This document shows, one piece after another, positions 40,790-51,129 of a stretch of DNA of 64,000 nucleotides. The stretch is from assembly GCF_019890675.1 (NCBI RefSeq), contig NZ_JAIOAA010000006.1, positions 341,521 to 405,520 of the forward strand. Reading direction: 5' to 3'. The translations under genes were made by a program, and so were the position numbers. The stretch is from Micromonospora sp. PLK6-60. GTDB taxonomy: Bacteria; Actinomycetota; Actinomycetes; Mycobacteriales; Micromonosporaceae. The notes under the pieces are model-generated. The model worked only from the letters and a program-made list of their open reading frames with translations, did no database searches and was not told the origin of the DNA. The stretch's first letter is position 1, and every line of letters starts with the position of its first letter.

Positions 40790-42298
40790 CTACTCGGGGC
40801 GGACCAACGGGAAGAGGATCGTTTCCCGAATTCCGAGGCCGGTCAGCGCCATCAGGAGTCGGTCGATTCCCATTCCCATCCCACCGGCCGGCGGCATTCC
40901 GTACTCCATCGCCCGGAGAAAGTCCTCGTCGAGCCGCATCGCCTCGTCGTCGCCGCGCGCGGCGAGCTGCGCCTGCGCCACCAGCCGCTCCCGCTGCACC
41001 ACCGGGTCGACCAGCTCCGAGTACGCGGTGCCCAGCTCGAAGCCGAGGACGTACAGGTCCCACTTCTCGGCCAGTCCCGGCTCGCTGCGGTGCGCGCGGG
41101 TGAGCGGGCTGGTCTCCTCCGGGTAGTCGCGGACGAAGGTCGGCGCCTGCAACCCCGGCACGACCAATTCCTCGAAGAGTTCCTCGGCGAGCTTGCCCGG
41201 CCCCCACTTGGGATCGACGGCCAGGCCCACCTTGTCCGCGTACTCGACCAGCCGGGCGCGCTCGGTGCGTACGGTGACCTCTTCACCGAGGGCCTCGGAA
41301 AGGACACCGAACAGAGTCACCGAACGCCACTCGCCGCCCAGGTCGAACTCGCGGCCGTCGGCGTGCGTGACCACCGTCGAGCCGCTGACCGCGATCGCCG
41401 CCCGCTGCACCAGATTGCGGGTCAACTCCGCCATCGTGTCGTAGTCGCCGTACGCCTGGTAGGTCTCCAGCATCGCGAACTCCGGCGAGTGCGAAGAGTC
41501 GACACCCTCATTACGGAAGTTGCGGTTGATCTCGAAGACGCGGTCGACGCCACCGACCACCGCCCGCTTGAGAAAAAGCTCCGGTGCGATTCGCAGATAC
41601 AGATCGGTGTCCAGCGCATTGCTGTGGGTCACGAATGGGCGGGCCGCCGCGCCACCGTGCAGCAACTGGAGCATCGGGGTCTCGACCTCGATGAATCCCT
41701 CGCCGTGCAACGAGTCGCGCAGACTGCGCACCGCCGCCGCCCGGGTACGGACCATCTGGCGGGCCTGCGGGCGGACGATCAGGTCCACGTACCGCTGGCG
41801 GACCCGGGCCTCCTCGCTCAGCGGCTTGTGCGCCACCGGCAGCGGGCGCAGCGCCTTCGCGGTGACCGCCCACTCGTCGGCCAGCACCGACAGCTCGCCC
41901 CGGCGACTGGTGATCACCTCACCGGTGACGCCGACGTGGTCGCCCAGGTCGACCAGGCGCTTCCAGTCGTCGAGCCGCTCGGCGCCGACCCGGTCCAGGG
42001 AGAGCATCGCCTGGAGTTCGGTGCCGTCGCCGTCCCGGAGGGTGGCGAAGCAGAGCTTGCCGGTGTTGCGCACGAAGATCACCCGCCCGGTGACCGAGAC
42101 CCTGTCCCCGGTCGCGGTGTCGGTGGGCAGCTCGGCGTACCTGGCGCGGACCTCGGCCAGGGTGGCGGTGCGGCGAAAGCCGACCGGGTACGGCTGCACG
42201 CCGTCGGCGAGCATCCGGTCCCGCTTCTCCCGGCGGACCTTCATCTGCTCCGGAAGGTCGTCGGCGGGGTCGACTGGCACAGCGTTCTGCTCGGTCAC
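40790..42298 (-). CDS. lysS: Lysyl-tRNA synthetase, class II
   Basis: The 502-residue enzyme charges tRNA-Lys. It has an N-terminal OB-fold anticodon-binding domain ([18 protein letters not shown]) and the class II catalytic core. Motif 2 is [20 protein letters not shown] and motif 3 is [16 protein letters not shown]. The start GTG 42298 has GAGGAAG 6 nt upstream. It lies upstream of lsr2 on the same strand, the conserved actinobacterial order. Confidence 0.97.
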   Translation of the reverse strand: MTEQNAVPVDPADDLPEQMKVRREKRDRMLADGVQPYPVGFRRTATLAEVRARYAELPTDTATGDRVSVTGRVIFVRNTGKLCFATLRDGDGTELQAMLSLDRVGAERLDDWKRLVDLGDHVGVTGEVITSRRGELSVLADEWAVTAKALRPLPVAHKPLSEEARVRQRYVDLIVRPQARQMVRTRAAAVRSLRDSLHGEGFIEVETPMLQLLHGGAAARPFVTHSNALDTDLYLRIAPELFLKRAVVGGVDRVFEINRNFRNEGVDSSHSPEFAMLETYQAYGDYDTMAELTRNLVQRAAIAVSGSTVVTHADGREFDLGGEWRSVTLFGVLSEALGEEVTVRTERARLVEYADKVGLAVDPKWGPGKLAEELFEELVVPGLQAPTFVRDYPEETSPLTRAHRSEPGLAEKWDLYVLGFELGTAYSELVDPVVQRERLVAQAQLAARGDDEAMRLDEDFLRAMEYGMPPAGGMGMGIDRLLMALTGLGIRETILFPLVRPE

Positions 42299-42391
42299 GG
42301 CACGCTTCCTCAGGCCTGGGGAACATCGGCGGGGTCAGCCCATGAGCGTACTCAAGCGCTCCGGCGGGTGTTACCGGATAGCCTGCCGGCC

Positions 42392-43132
42392 ATGACGGAC
42401 CCCACTCAGGCGCTCTCGTTCGGCGCCGCCGCCGCCGAGTACGACCGGCGCCGACCCCGCTATCCGCGGGCCGCGCTGCGCTTCGCGCTGGACGGCCTGC
42501 CCACCCCCGCCGACGTGGTGGACGTCGGCGCGGGCACCGGCATCCTGAGCCGGGGCGTACTCGAACTCGGTCACCGGGTCGTACCCGTGGAACCGGATCC
42601 GGGGATGCGGGCGCAACTGGCGGTCGCGTCGCCCGGCACGACGGCGCTGGCCGGTAGCGCCGAGGCGGTCCCGCTGCCGGACGGCGCGGCGGACGCGGTG
42701 CTGGTCGGCCAGGCCTACCACTGGTTCGACCGGGAGCCGGCGCACGCCGAGATCGCCCGGGTACTGCGGCCCGGTGGCACGTTCGCGCCGATCTGGAACC
42801 TGCGCGACGAGCGGGTGTCGTGGGTCGCCGAGCTGACCCGGATCGCCCACGTCGGGGACAGCGCCGGCAGCGTGCTCGGCCGGTACACCGACTTCGGTCC
42901 CGCGTTCACCGCGATCGAGACCGGCGAGTTCGGGCACGCCAGCACGCTCACCCCGGACGACCTGATCGCCATGATCCACACCCGCTCGTACTGGCTGACC
43001 GCGTCCCCGGCCGAGCAGCGGAAGGTCGACCGGGAACTGCGCGAGCTCTTCACCTCCCATCCGGAGCTCACCGGACGGGAGACCGTCGAGTTGCCGTACC
43101 GGACCGTGGTGCTGCGCGCCCGCCGCCGCTGA
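42392..43132 (+). CDS. Class I SAM-dependent methyltransferase
   Basis: The 246-residue protein starts with the pattern SFGAAAAEYDRRRPRYP common to a family of methyltransferase-11-like enzymes. It has VDVGAGTGILSRGVLELG (motif I), EPDPGMRAQL and the YHWFDREPAHAEIARVLRPG block. The substrate is unknown. It is divergent from lysS (93 bp) and its stop is 4 bp from the convergent coaX stop. Confidence 0.85.
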   Translation: MTDPTQALSFGAAAAEYDRRRPRYPRAALRFALDGLPTPADVVDVGAGTGILSRGVLELGHRVVPVEPDPGMRAQLAVASPGTTALAGSAEAVPLPDGAADAVLVGQAYHWFDREPAHAEIARVLRPGGTFAPIWNLRDERVSWVAELTRIAHVGDSAGSVLGRYTDFGPAFTAIETGEFGHASTLTPDDLIAMIHTRSYWLTASPAEQRKVDRELRELFTSHPELTGRETVELPYRTVVLRARRR

Positions 43133-43136
43133 CGCC

Positions 43137-43895
43137 TCAGGTGTTGCGCTCGTACACCATCCGCAGGCCGATCAGGGTGATCATCGGCTCGTGATGGGTG
43201 ATCGTCGCGCACTCGTTGATCACGAGGGAGGCCAGCCCGCCGGTGGCGATCACCGCCGTCACCCCGCCCAGCTCCTCGGACATCCGCTCGACGATCCGGT
43301 CCACCTGGCCGGCGAAGCCGAAGTAGAGACCGGACTGGAGACACTCCACGGTGTTCTTGCCGATCACCGAACGGGGCTTCGTCGCCTCCACCTTGCGCAG
43401 CTGCGCGGCGCGGGCGGCCAGCGCGTCGAAGGAGATCTCGATGCCGGGCGCGAACGCCCCGCCGAGGAACTCGCCGCGACCGCTGATCACGTCGAAGTTG
43501 GTGGTGGTGCCGAAGTCCACCACGATCGACGGCCCGCCGTAGAGGGTGTACGCGGCAAGCGTGTTCACCACCCGGTCGGAGCCGACCTCCTTCGGGTTGT
43601 CGATGGCGAGCTGCACCCCGGTGCGGACGCCCGGCTCGACGATCACGCTGGGCAGGTCGGTGTAGTAGCGCGACAGCATGGCGCGCAGCGAGCGCAGCGC
43701 GGCGGGCACCGTCGAGCAGGCGGCCACCCCGGTGATCTCCACGGCGTCACCGGCCAGCAACCCGCGGAACATCAGGCCCAGCTCGTCCGCCGTCGAGCGG
43801 GCGTCGGTCTTGATCCGCCACGAGTGCACCAGCTTGTCGCCGTCGAAGGTCGCCAGCACGGTGTTGGTGTTTCCGATGTCGATGCAGAGCAGCAC
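43137..43895 (-). CDS. coaX: Type III pantothenate kinase
   Basis: The enzyme phosphorylates pantothenate, the first step of coenzyme A synthesis, and needs a monovalent cation. The 252-residue protein has the ASKHA-fold motifs LCIDIGNTNTVLATF, GSDRVVNTLAAY and VVDFGTTTNFDVIS. It is the last gene of the minus-strand nadB-nadC-coaX set, 9 bp after nadC. panD and panC lie further upstream, grouping pantothenate and CoA genes. Confidence 0.96.
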   Translation of the reverse strand: MLLCIDIGNTNTVLATFDGDKLVHSWRIKTDARSTADELGLMFRGLLAGDAVEITGVAACSTVPAALRSLRAMLSRYYTDLPSVIVEPGVRTGVQLAIDNPKEVGSDRVVNTLAAYTLYGGPSIVVDFGTTTNFDVISGRGEFLGGAFAPGIEISFDALAARAAQLRKVEATKPRSVIGKNTVECLQSGLYFGFAGQVDRIVERMSEELGGVTAVIATGGLASLVINECATITHHEPMITLIGLRMVYERNT

Positions 43896-43904
43896 AGCGG
43901 CAGC

Positions 43905-44801
43905 CTATTCGGAGCGCAGATCGAGGGCGATGTCCAGGATCGGCGAGGAGTGCGTCAACGCGCCGACGGAGATGAAGTCGACGCCGGTGGCGCCGTACTC
44001 GGCGGCCACCGGCAGGGTCAACCCGCCGGTCGCCTCCAGCTCGGCCCGGTCGCCCACCGCCGCGACCACCTCGCGCAGCTGCGCCGGGGTCATGTTGTCC
44101 AGCAGCAGGAAGTCCGCGCCCGCCTCGACCGCCTCCACCGCCTCGGCCAGGGTGTCCACCTCGACCTGCACCGGCACGTCCGGGAACGCCGCCCGGACCC
44201 GCCGGTAGGCGGGGGCGATGCCCCCGGCGGCCAGCTTGTGGTTGTCCTTGATCATGGCGACGTCGTGCAGGCCCATCCGCTTGTTGGTGCCGCCGCCGGC
44301 GCGGACCGCGTACTTCTCCAGGGCCCGCAGGCCGGGAGTGGTCTTGCGGGTGTCCAGCACCATCGCCTTCGTGCCGGCCAGGGCGTCCGCCCAGGCCCGG
44401 GTGTGCGTCGCCACCCCGGACATCCGGCAGAGCAGGTTCAGCGCGGTGCGTTCGGCGGTCAGCAGCAGCCGGGTCGGGCCGGCCACCGTGGCCAGCACGT
44501 CACCGCGCGCCACCCGCTGCCCGTCGTGGGCCACCACCGACACCTCGACCGTACGCTCCGCCCCGGTCACCGCGCCGACCAGCTCGAACACGGCCGCCGC
44601 CACGGCCAGCCCGGCCACCACGCCGTCCGCCCGGGCCACCAGATCCGCGGTGTCGGCCTGCCCGGTCGGGATGGTGGCGACGCTTGTGACGTCCAGGAAA
44701 TCCGGCCCCAGGTCCTCGATCAGCGCGCCCTCGATCACCCGCCGGACCTGCGCCGGGTCCAGCCCGGCGGCGGTCAGCTCCCGCTGCGTGGACTCCCTCA
44801 C
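43905..44801 (-). CDS. nadC: Nicotinate-nucleotide pyrophosphorylase (quinolinate phosphoribosyltransferase)
   Basis: The enzyme makes nicotinate mononucleotide from quinolinate and PRPP in de novo NAD synthesis. The 298-residue product has IEGALIEDLGPDFLDVTS at the start, LLCRMSGVATHTRAW, LDTRKTTPGLRALEKYAVRAGGG-type sequence in the middle and LLLDNMTPAQL. GTG 44801 follows AGAGGGG. It starts 19 bp after the nadB stop, consistent with one operon. Confidence 0.96.
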   Translation of the reverse strand: MRESTQRELTAAGLDPAQVRRVIEGALIEDLGPDFLDVTSVATIPTGQADTADLVARADGVVAGLAVAAAVFELVGAVTGAERTVEVSVVAHDGQRVARGDVLATVAGPTRLLLTAERTALNLLCRMSGVATHTRAWADALAGTKAMVLDTRKTTPGLRALEKYAVRAGGGTNKRMGLHDVAMIKDNHKLAAGGIAPAYRRVRAAFPDVPVQVEVDTLAEAVEAVEAGADFLLLDNMTPAQLREVVAAVGDRAELEATGGLTLPVAAEYGATGVDFISVGALTHSSPILDIALDLRSE

Positions 44802-44820
44802 GACGGTTTCCCCTCTCGGC

Positions 44821-46512
44821 TCACTGTTCCTGCCAGCGCTCGGTCAACCGCCCCGCCGGCCCGATCCCGCCGACCAGGTGGCCGCGCCACCGCTCGTCGG
44901 CCGCCGGGAAGTCCTCCCGCCAGTGGCAACCCCGCGTCTCCCGCCGGGCGTACGCCGCGGCGACCAGCTTCGACGCCACGGTGATCAGGTTCGTCGCCTC
45001 CCAGTCGGCGGTGCGCGGGGCGCCCCGGCCCGCGCCCAGCCCGGTCAGCGTGGCGGCGGTCGCGGCCAGGGTCTCCGCCGAGCGGAGCACCCCCGCGCCC
45101 CGGGTCATCGCCCGTTGCAGGGACGCCGTACCGGCCGCCGGGACCACCCAGCCCCCGCCGCCCACCCAGGCGCCCGTCTCCGCCGGCTTCGCCTGCTCGG
45201 GCAGCCCGGCCGCGATGTCGTCGGCGATCCGGCGGGAGAACACCAGCCCCTCCAGCAGCGAGTTGCTGGCCAGCCGGTTCGCGCCGTGCACGCCGGTGCA
45301 GGCGACCTCGCCGCAGGCGTACAGGCCGGGGATGGAGGTGCGGCCCCGCAGGTCCGTGCGGACCCCGCCGGAGGCGTAGTGCGCGGCCGGGGCGACCGGG
45401 ATCAGGTCGACCGCCGGGTCCACGCCGATCGCCAGGCAGGACGCGACGATGGTGGGGAACCGCCCGGCGAGGAAGTCCCCGCCGAGGTGGCGGGCGTCCA
45501 GATACACGTGGTCCGCGCCGGTGTCCAGCAGCACCCGGTGGATGCCCTTGGCCACCACGTCCCGGGGGGCCAGCTCGGCCAGCTCGTGCCGGCCCACCAT
45601 GAACCGCTTGCCGTCGCCGTCCACCAGGTGGGCGCCCTCGCCGCGCAGCGCCTCGGAGACCAGCGGCTGCTGGGCCAGGCCGGCGCCGGGCACCCGGGCG
45701 GGCTCGGGCACGATCAGCGCGGTCGGGTGGAACTGGACGAACTCCACGTCGGTCACCGTCGCGCCGGCCCGCATCGCCAGCGCCACCCCGTCGCCGGTGG
45801 AGACCGCCGGATTGGTGGTGGCCGCGAAGACCTGGCCCATGCCGCCGGTCGCCAGCACCACCGCCCGGGCCAGGATCGCGCCGACGCCGTCCTCGCTGCC
45901 CTCGCCGAGCACGTGCAGGGTGATCCCACAGGCCGGGCCGAGCCCGTCCGGCCCGGCACCGGGAGCGCGCAACAGATCCAGCACCAGGGCGTGCTCGACC
46001 AGCCGGATCCACGGGTCGCGCCCGACCGCGGCGTGCAACGCCCGCTGCACCTCCGCGCCGGTGGCGTCGCCGCCGGCGTGCACGATCCGGTCCGCCCGGT
46101 GGCCGCCCTCGCGGGTGAGCATCAGCGAGCCGTCCGGGTTCCGGTCGAAGGCCGCGCCGACCCGCATCAGCTCGCGCAGCCGGGTCGGCCCCTCCTCGAC
46201 CAGCACCCGCACCGCCGCCGGGTCGCACAGCCCGACGCCGGCCAGCTCGGTGTCGTACGCGTGCGCGGCGGGAGTGTCCGCCGGGTCGAGCACCGCGGCG
46301 ATCCCGCCCTGCGCCCAGCGGGTCGAGCCCTCGTCCATGTCGACCTTGGTCACCACGGTGACGTGCAGCCCGGCCTCGCGCAGGTGCAGCGCGGCGGTGA
46401 GACCGGCGACGCCGGAGCCCACCACGATCACGTCGGTGGTCTCCACCCAGCCGGGTGCGGGCGCGGCCAGCAGCCTCGGCAGCTCGGGCAGCTCGACGCT
46501 CGACAGGTCCAT
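44821..46512 (-). CDS. nadB: L-aspartate oxidase
   Basis: This flavoenzyme oxidises L-aspartate to iminoaspartate, which NadA condenses to quinolinate. The 563-residue product has the FAD motif VVGSGVAGLTAALHL, the GSTRWAQGGIAAV block, FVQFHPTAL and the catalytic ACTGVHGANRLASNSLLEG region. ATG 46512 was chosen; TTG 46524 and GTG 46518 are possible. nadA, normally the first gene of this operon, is not in the window; the neighbour upstream is a lipoprotein gene instead. Confidence 0.95.
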   Translation of the reverse strand: MDLSSVELPELPRLLAAPAPGWVETTDVIVVGSGVAGLTAALHLREAGLHVTVVTKVDMDEGSTRWAQGGIAAVLDPADTPAAHAYDTELAGVGLCDPAAVRVLVEEGPTRLRELMRVGAAFDRNPDGSLMLTREGGHRADRIVHAGGDATGAEVQRALHAAVGRDPWIRLVEHALVLDLLRAPGAGPDGLGPACGITLHVLGEGSEDGVGAILARAVVLATGGMGQVFAATTNPAVSTGDGVALAMRAGATVTDVEFVQFHPTALIVPEPARVPGAGLAQQPLVSEALRGEGAHLVDGDGKRFMVGRHELAELAPRDVVAKGIHRVLLDTGADHVYLDARHLGGDFLAGRFPTIVASCLAIGVDPAVDLIPVAPAAHYASGGVRTDLRGRTSIPGLYACGEVACTGVHGANRLASNSLLEGLVFSRRIADDIAAGLPEQAKPAETGAWVGGGGWVVPAAGTASLQRAMTRGAGVLRSAETLAATAATLTGLGAGRGAPRTADWEATNLITVASKLVAAAYARRETRGCHWREDFPAADERWRGHLVGGIGPAGRLTERWQEQ

Positions 46513-46573
46513 GCCCACAGTCAACCCGAAGGCCCCTCACCCCGGGCGGCGGGGGCGGGACGAGTGGTTTCGG

Positions 46574-47467
46574 CTACCTCGTCCGGGGCGGCAGCCCGGC
46601 CGGCCCGGCGTCCTTCAGCGAGCCGGTCACCGTACGCTGGCTGAGCCACAGGTAGCAGCGGACCCCGCGGTCACCGACGCCCCAGCGGCCCGCCCCGGGC
46701 GGCCGGACCACGACGGCGCTGCGGATCGGCAGGACCCGGTCGTTCGGCACCCCGACGTACCGGCTGAGCACCGCCCGGCAGCCGGCGTAGAGCGGCACCC
46801 AGTCGGCCTGCGCCACCGGGTACGGGCGGTCCGGCGCCCGCCACACGCCGACGAACTCGGCGTCGTGCCGGGTGCCGCAGGGCACCGGGAGCAACCGGTG
46901 CACGTCCCGCCCCCCGCCGGCCCGGGTCTGCTGGCAGCCCAGCCGCAGCGCGGAGGCGCCCTTCAACGCGTCGCGCAGGCTGCCGGTGCGGAGCACCACC
47001 GTGCCCGCCGCCTCCACCGTGTTCACCTCGCTGAGGTCACAGCGGAACCAGCGGGAACCCGCCGTCCAGCCAAGGCGGGAGGGCAGCGCCACGGCCAGCC
47101 GCAGCCGACCGGCCCGCCAGTCGTCGCCCACGTACCCGGTGGCCCGGGTGTCGCACTCGGCGAACGCGCCGCGCAGCTCCGCCGAGCCGCCGGCGGGCGG
47201 GGCGGCCCGCCCGGCGGGGAAGGCGCCGACGTGGACGGTCTCCACCCGGTGCGGCACCGCGCAGTCGACCGGCCGGTAGCCGGCGAGTGTGACCGGATCG
47301 ACGAAGTCGGCCACCTGGCACTCCCCGGCGGCGGGGGTGAACGGGGCGGCCGCCGGCAGCGCGGCCCAGTCATCGGTCAGGTCACCGTCGAGGCCGGTCG
47401 GGGCGGCGCAGGCGGTCAGCACGGCCACGGTGATCGCCGCGGCCAGTGACGTCAGCACCCTGCGCAT
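46574..47467 (-). CDS. Septum-formation-type lipoprotein
   Basis: The 297-residue protein has a signal peptide with lipobox VLTAC. Its external part appears to contain two copies of a domain with paired Cys: GECQVADFVDPVTLAGYRPV then CAVPHRVETVHVGAF, and later LPVPCGTRHDAEFVGVW. This pattern is that of the actinobacterial septum formation family. A role in septation is a family label rather than something shown here. GGGAGG lies 5 nt before the ATG. It ends 61 bp before nadB. Confidence 0.75.
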   Translation of the reverse strand: MRRVLTSLAAAITVAVLTACAAPTGLDGDLTDDWAALPAAAPFTPAAGECQVADFVDPVTLAGYRPVDCAVPHRVETVHVGAFPAGRAAPPAGGSAELRGAFAECDTRATGYVGDDWRAGRLRLAVALPSRLGWTAGSRWFRCDLSEVNTVEAAGTVVLRTGSLRDALKGASALRLGCQQTRAGGGRDVHRLLPVPCGTRHDAEFVGVWRAPDRPYPVAQADWVPLYAGCRAVLSRYVGVPNDRVLPIRSAVVVRPPGAGRWGVGDRGVRCYLWLSQRTVTGSLKDAGPAGLPPRTR

Positions 47468-47571
47468 CGCGGCCTCCCCCAGCCGGCGACCGTCACCCGA
47501 CGGCGACCCCAGGGTAACCGGAAATGACCTTCCCGTGACAGACCGGATTCGGCGCGCGGGGTGCGCGGAGA

Positions 47572-47624
47572 TGTTAGGAGGGGGCCCTTCCTATACAAAA
47601 TGCGTTAAGAAGGGGCCCTTCCTT
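47572..47624. repeat. Dispersed 53-bp intergenic repeat, copy B
   Basis: This is the partner of the copy at 9386-9438 (46 of 53 identical). AAGGGGCCCTT-like palindromes flank TATACAAAATGCGTTAAG. Its right end supplies two bases of the panD TAA stop codon at 47623-47625. Both copies sit at the 3' end of a minus-strand gene and before the 5' end of the next. Confidence 0.75.
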
Positions 47625-48042
47625 ACCCCGCCAGCGGGTTGCGCACGGGGTCGCCGGCGGTGCCGGGCGCGGCGGTGGCCGGGTCGGCGTTCAGCTCGAC
47701 CACCCTGTTGTCGGCGTCCACGTGCACCACCCGGGGCCGGTACGCGCGCGCCTCGGCGTCGTCGAACTGCCCGTACGAGATGAGGATGACCAGGTCACCG
47801 GGGTGCACCAGGTGGGCGGCGGCGCCGTTGATGCCGATCACGCCGCTGCCCCGCTCGCCCGGGATCACGTACGTCTCCAGCCGCGCCCCGTTGGTGATGT
47901 CCACGATCGCCACCTGCTCCCCCGGCAGCAGGTCGGCGGCGTCGAGCAGGTCCTGGTCCACCGTCACCGAACCGACGTAGTGCAGGTCGGCCTGGGTCAC
48001 CGTGGCCCGGTGGATCTTCGACTTGAGCATGGTGCGGAACAT
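47623..48042 (-). CDS. panD: Aspartate 1-decarboxylase
   Basis: The enzyme makes beta-alanine for pantothenate. The 139-residue proenzyme is cut between Gly24 and Ser25 ([10 protein letters not shown]) to form the pyruvoyl cofactor. [12 protein letters not shown] and [14 protein letters not shown] are conserved. The C-terminus has about 20 extra Ala/Pro-rich residues, and the stop lies in the dispersed repeat. panC is 38 bp upstream. Confidence 0.96.
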   Translation of the reverse strand: MFRTMLKSKIHRATVTQADLHYVGSVTVDQDLLDAADLLPGEQVAIVDITNGARLETYVIPGERGSGVIGINGAAAHLVHPGDLVILISYGQFDDAEARAYRPRVVHVDADNRVVELNADPATAAPGTAGDPVRNPLAG

Positions 48043-48080
48043 CGGCTGCCTCTCAGCGGCGGTGGTGGGTGGCGGGGCGG

Positions 48081-48929
48081 TCAGGGGCGCGGGGCGAGTT
48101 CGAGCCCCGCGTTGTCGATCAGTCGGGTCGTGCCGACCCAGGCCGCGACGAGCAGCCGGGCCGGGCCGGCCACCGGGCCCGGCTCCAGCTCGGCGTCGGT
48201 GAGCACCAGGTAGTCCAGCCGGCCCCCGCCCGGAGCGGCGTCGAAGGCGCGGTGGGCGGCGGTCAGCACCGCGGCCGCGTCCCCGCCCCGTTCGGCCGCC
48301 TCGACACCGGCCCGCAGCGCGGCGGAGAGGCTCAGCGCCGCCTGCCGCTCCGGGCCGGCGAGGTAGCGGTTGCGGCTGGACAGGGCCAACCCGTCCGGCT
48401 CCCGGACGGTCGGCACGCCGACGATCTCCACCGGCACGTCGAGGTCGCGCGCCATCCGCCGGACCAGGGTCAGCTGCTGGTAGTCCTTCTCGCCGAAGAA
48501 GGCCAGGTCGGCGCGGGTGAGCTGGAGCAGCTTCAGGACCACGGTGAGCACCCCGTGGAAGAAGCCGGGCCGGCTCTGCCCCTCCAGATCCTCGCCGAGC
48601 TGACCCGGGTTCACCCGGACCCGCGGCTGACCGTCCGGGTACATGTCGGCCACCGACGGCGCGAAGACCAGGTCGGCGCCGGCCCGCCGGCAGATCTCCA
48701 GGTCCGCGTCCAGGGTGCGCGGGTAGCGGTCGAAGTCCTCGTTCGGGCCGAACTGCAACGGGTTGACGAAGATCGTGACGAGGACGTGGTCGGCCTGCTC
48801 CCGGGCGGCCCGCAGCAGTGTCTCGTGCCCGGCGTGCAACGCGCCCATGGTCATCACCACGCCGACGGTGCCGGCCAGCCCCGCCCGCGCCTTGGCCAAC
48901 TCGTCGCGCGTGTGCACCAGCTCCGTCAT
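48081..48929 (-). CDS. panC: Pantothenate synthetase
   Basis: The enzyme ligates pantoate and beta-alanine using ATP. The 282-residue protein has the nucleotidyl-transferase motif [57 protein letters not shown] and the SSRNRYL motif. It lies between panD and the DUF2520 gene on the same strand. Confidence 0.97.
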   Translation of the reverse strand: MTELVHTRDELAKARAGLAGTVGVVMTMGALHAGHETLLRAAREQADHVLVTIFVNPLQFGPNEDFDRYPRTLDADLEICRRAGADLVFAPSVADMYPDGQPRVRVNPGQLGEDLEGQSRPGFFHGVLTVVLKLLQLTRADLAFFGEKDYQQLTLVRRMARDLDVPVEIVGVPTVREPDGLALSSRNRYLAGPERQAALSLSAALRAGVEAAERGGDAAAVLTAAHRAFDAAPGGGRLDYLVLTDAELEPGPVAGPARLLVAAWVGTTRLIDNAGLELAPRP

Positions 48930-48987
48930 GCTCGGCCCCCTTTCGTCCGCGACTGCGGGGCTCGCGAAACCGGCTCGCTCCGCGCGC

Positions 48988-49959
48988 TCACGCGGCCACC
49001 TCCAGCCCGCTCAGCACGTCGAGCAGCGGTTCGGCGTCCGCCGGGCGCAGCCGACCGGCGGCGATCGCCCGGTCCGCCGTCCGTCGGGCCAACGCCAGGT
49101 AGGGGGCCAGGGATTCCGGCGCGGTCGCGGCCAGCCGCTCCAGGTGCCGGCGTACGGTGCCCGCGTCGCCCCGCGACACCGGCCCGGTCAGCGCGTCGTC
49201 CCCGAGCCGCAGGGCGTTCTCCAGCGCCGCCCGCAGCAGCGGGGCGAGCACCTTCTCCGGCCGGTCCACCCCGGCGTCGCGCAGCCGGTCGGCCGCCTCG
49301 TTGACCAGGGTGACCAGGTGGTTCGCGCCGTGCGCCAGCGCCGCGTGATAGAGCGCGCGGTCCGCCTCGCCCACCCACTCGGGCACCCCGCCCAGGTCGG
49401 CGACGAGCCGGGCGGCGAACGGGCGCAGCTCGGCCGGGGCGGTCACCCCGTACGAGATGCCGGCCAGCCGGCCCAGGTCCTCGGGCGTACCGGTGAAGGT
49501 CATCGCGGGGTGCAGGGCCAGCGGCCGGACGCCGACGGCGACGGCCGGGTCGAGCACCGCCAGCCCGTGCGCGCCCGAGGTGTGCGCGATCACCTGGCCG
49601 GGCCGGAGCGCGCCGGTCCGGGCCAGGCCGGCGACCACGGCGGCCAGCGCGTCGTCCGGGACGGCGACGACGAGCAGGTCGGTGGCGGCGCGGGCGACCG
49701 AGGTGGCGGAGCGGTTGCGGGCCTCGGGGAGGAGCAGCGCGATCCGGGCCTTCGCGGCACCGGAGACGCCGGAGGCGGCGACCACCCGGTGCCCGGCGGC
49801 GGCGAGGGCCGCGCCCAGCACGGCACCGACCCGGCCGGCGCCGAGCACGCCGACGGTGAGGGTACGAGGGGGCATGAACGGGGCGCCGGAGGGGGCGCCG
49901 CCCGGTGCCGCGGCGGCCCCGTGCGGGGCGGCCGGACGCGGGCGCGACGGTGCGCTCAT
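48988..49959 (-). CDS. Rossmann-like and DUF2520 domain protein (ketopantoate reductase-like)
   Basis: The 323-residue protein has an NAD(P)-binding N-terminus ([21 protein letters not shown]), [24 protein letters not shown] and a helical DUF2520 domain ([21 protein letters not shown]). The fold resembles 6-phosphogluconate and ketopantoate reductases. Its constant place before panC in actinobacteria suggests a role in pantothenate synthesis, but no activity is established that I know of. ATG 49959 adds a 28-residue Pro/Ala leader; ATG 49875 is an alternative start. Confidence 0.8.
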   Translation of the reverse strand: MSAPSRPRPAAPHGAAAAPGGAPSGAPFMPPRTLTVGVLGAGRVGAVLGAALAAAGHRVVAASGVSGAAKARIALLLPEARNRSATSVARAATDLLVVAVPDDALAAVVAGLARTGALRPGQVIAHTSGAHGLAVLDPAVAVGVRPLALHPAMTFTGTPEDLGRLAGISYGVTAPAELRPFAARLVADLGGVPEWVGEADRALYHAALAHGANHLVTLVNEAADRLRDAGVDRPEKVLAPLLRAALENALRLGDDALTGPVSRGDAGTVRRHLERLAATAPESLAPYLALARRTADRAIAAGRLRPADAEPLLDVLSGLEVAA

Positions 49960-50118
49960 GGCAATCGATCCAGTCCTCGAAGGGGGTACCGGTCGATGGC
50001 AAGTATGCGCCGGGGTTACGGAACGAAGACAAGGATGTGTGAAAACCTTCACCGGCCGTACCAAAGGGGTTTCGGCCGGCACTGCGGGTGTCCGTCCCGG
50101 GGGCCGTACCGTCGGCGG

Positions 50119-51129
50119 GTGACCTCCACCGAGTGGCTGCCCTGGCGGGTGGCGATGGACCGGGCGCTGTACGGGCCCGGGGGCTTCTTCGTCGCGGGCC
50201 GGGGACCGGCCGCCCACTTCCGCACCAGCGTCCACGCGTCGCCGGTCTTCGTCGCCTGCCTGCTGCGCCTGGTCGAGTCGGTGGACCGCGCGCTCGGCCG
50301 GCCCGCCCGCTTCGAGGTGGTCGACGTGGGGGCCGGCCGGGGCGAGCTGTTGCGGGCGTTGTCGCTCGCCGCCGGACAGTCGCCGGCCGCGCTCGCCCGG
50401 CGGCTACGCCTCACCGCCGTCGAGAAGGCCCCCCGGCCCGCCGACCTGCCCCCCGAGATCGACTGGCGCCCGGACATCCCCGCCGACATCACCGGCCTCC
50501 TCCTGGCCACCGAATGGCTCGACAACGTCCCCCTCGACCTCGCCACCCCCACCCCCACCGGCTGGCACTACCTCCTGGTGGACCCCACCACCGGCAACGA
50601 ACGCCCCGGCCCCCCGCTGACCCCCCAGGACGCGCACTGGCTCCACCACTGGTGGCCCGGGGCGGTGCGGCGGGGGGAGATCGGGCGGGCGCGGGATGAG
50701 GCGTGGGCGGGGGCGGTGGGGAACGTGGCGCGGGGGGTGGCGGTGGCGGTGGACTACGGGCACCTGCGGGGGGAGCGGCCGGTGGACGGGACGCTGACCG
50801 GGTACCGGGACGGGCGGCAGGTGCCGCCGGTGCCCGACGGGTCCTGCGACGTCACCGCGCACGTCGCCATGGACTCGGTCGCCGCCGCCGGTGAGCGGGT
50901 CGCCGGGTGCGCGTACACCCTGGTCTCGCAGCGGGAGGCGCTGCGCGCGCTCGGGGCCGACGGCGGCCGGCCGCCGCTGGCCCTGGCCTCCCGCGACCCG
51001 GCCGGCTATCTGCGGGCGCTGGCCGCCGCGTCGGCGGTGGCCGAGCTGACCGACCCGGCCGGCCTCGGCGGGCACCGGTGGCTGCTGCAACCGGTCGGCG
51101 TCGCGCTGCCGCCGCCCATGGCACGATGA
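50119..51129 (+). CDS. MidA/NDUFAF7-family SAM-dependent methyltransferase
   Basis: The 336-residue protein has the family start [20 protein letters not shown], motif [15 protein letters not shown] near residue 70, [13 protein letters not shown] and [21 protein letters not shown]. The human member NDUFAF7 dimethylates an arginine of complex I subunit NDUFS2, the NuoD equivalent. The next gene here, overlapping by 4 nt, encodes a NuoD homologue, so the same substrate relationship is likely. Codon third positions switch abruptly from C-rich (50440-50640) to G-rich (50655-50830). Confidence 0.82.
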   Translation: MTSTEWLPWRVAMDRALYGPGGFFVAGRGPAAHFRTSVHASPVFVACLLRLVESVDRALGRPARFEVVDVGAGRGELLRALSLAAGQSPAALARRLRLTAVEKAPRPADLPPEIDWRPDIPADITGLLLATEWLDNVPLDLATPTPTGWHYLLVDPTTGNERPGPPLTPQDAHWLHHWWPGAVRRGEIGRARDEAWAGAVGNVARGVAVAVDYGHLRGERPVDGTLTGYRDGRQVPPVPDGSCDVTAHVAMDSVAAAGERVAGCAYTLVSQREALRALGADGGRPPLALASRDPAGYLRALAAASAVAELTDPAGLGGHRWLLQPVGVALPPPMAR

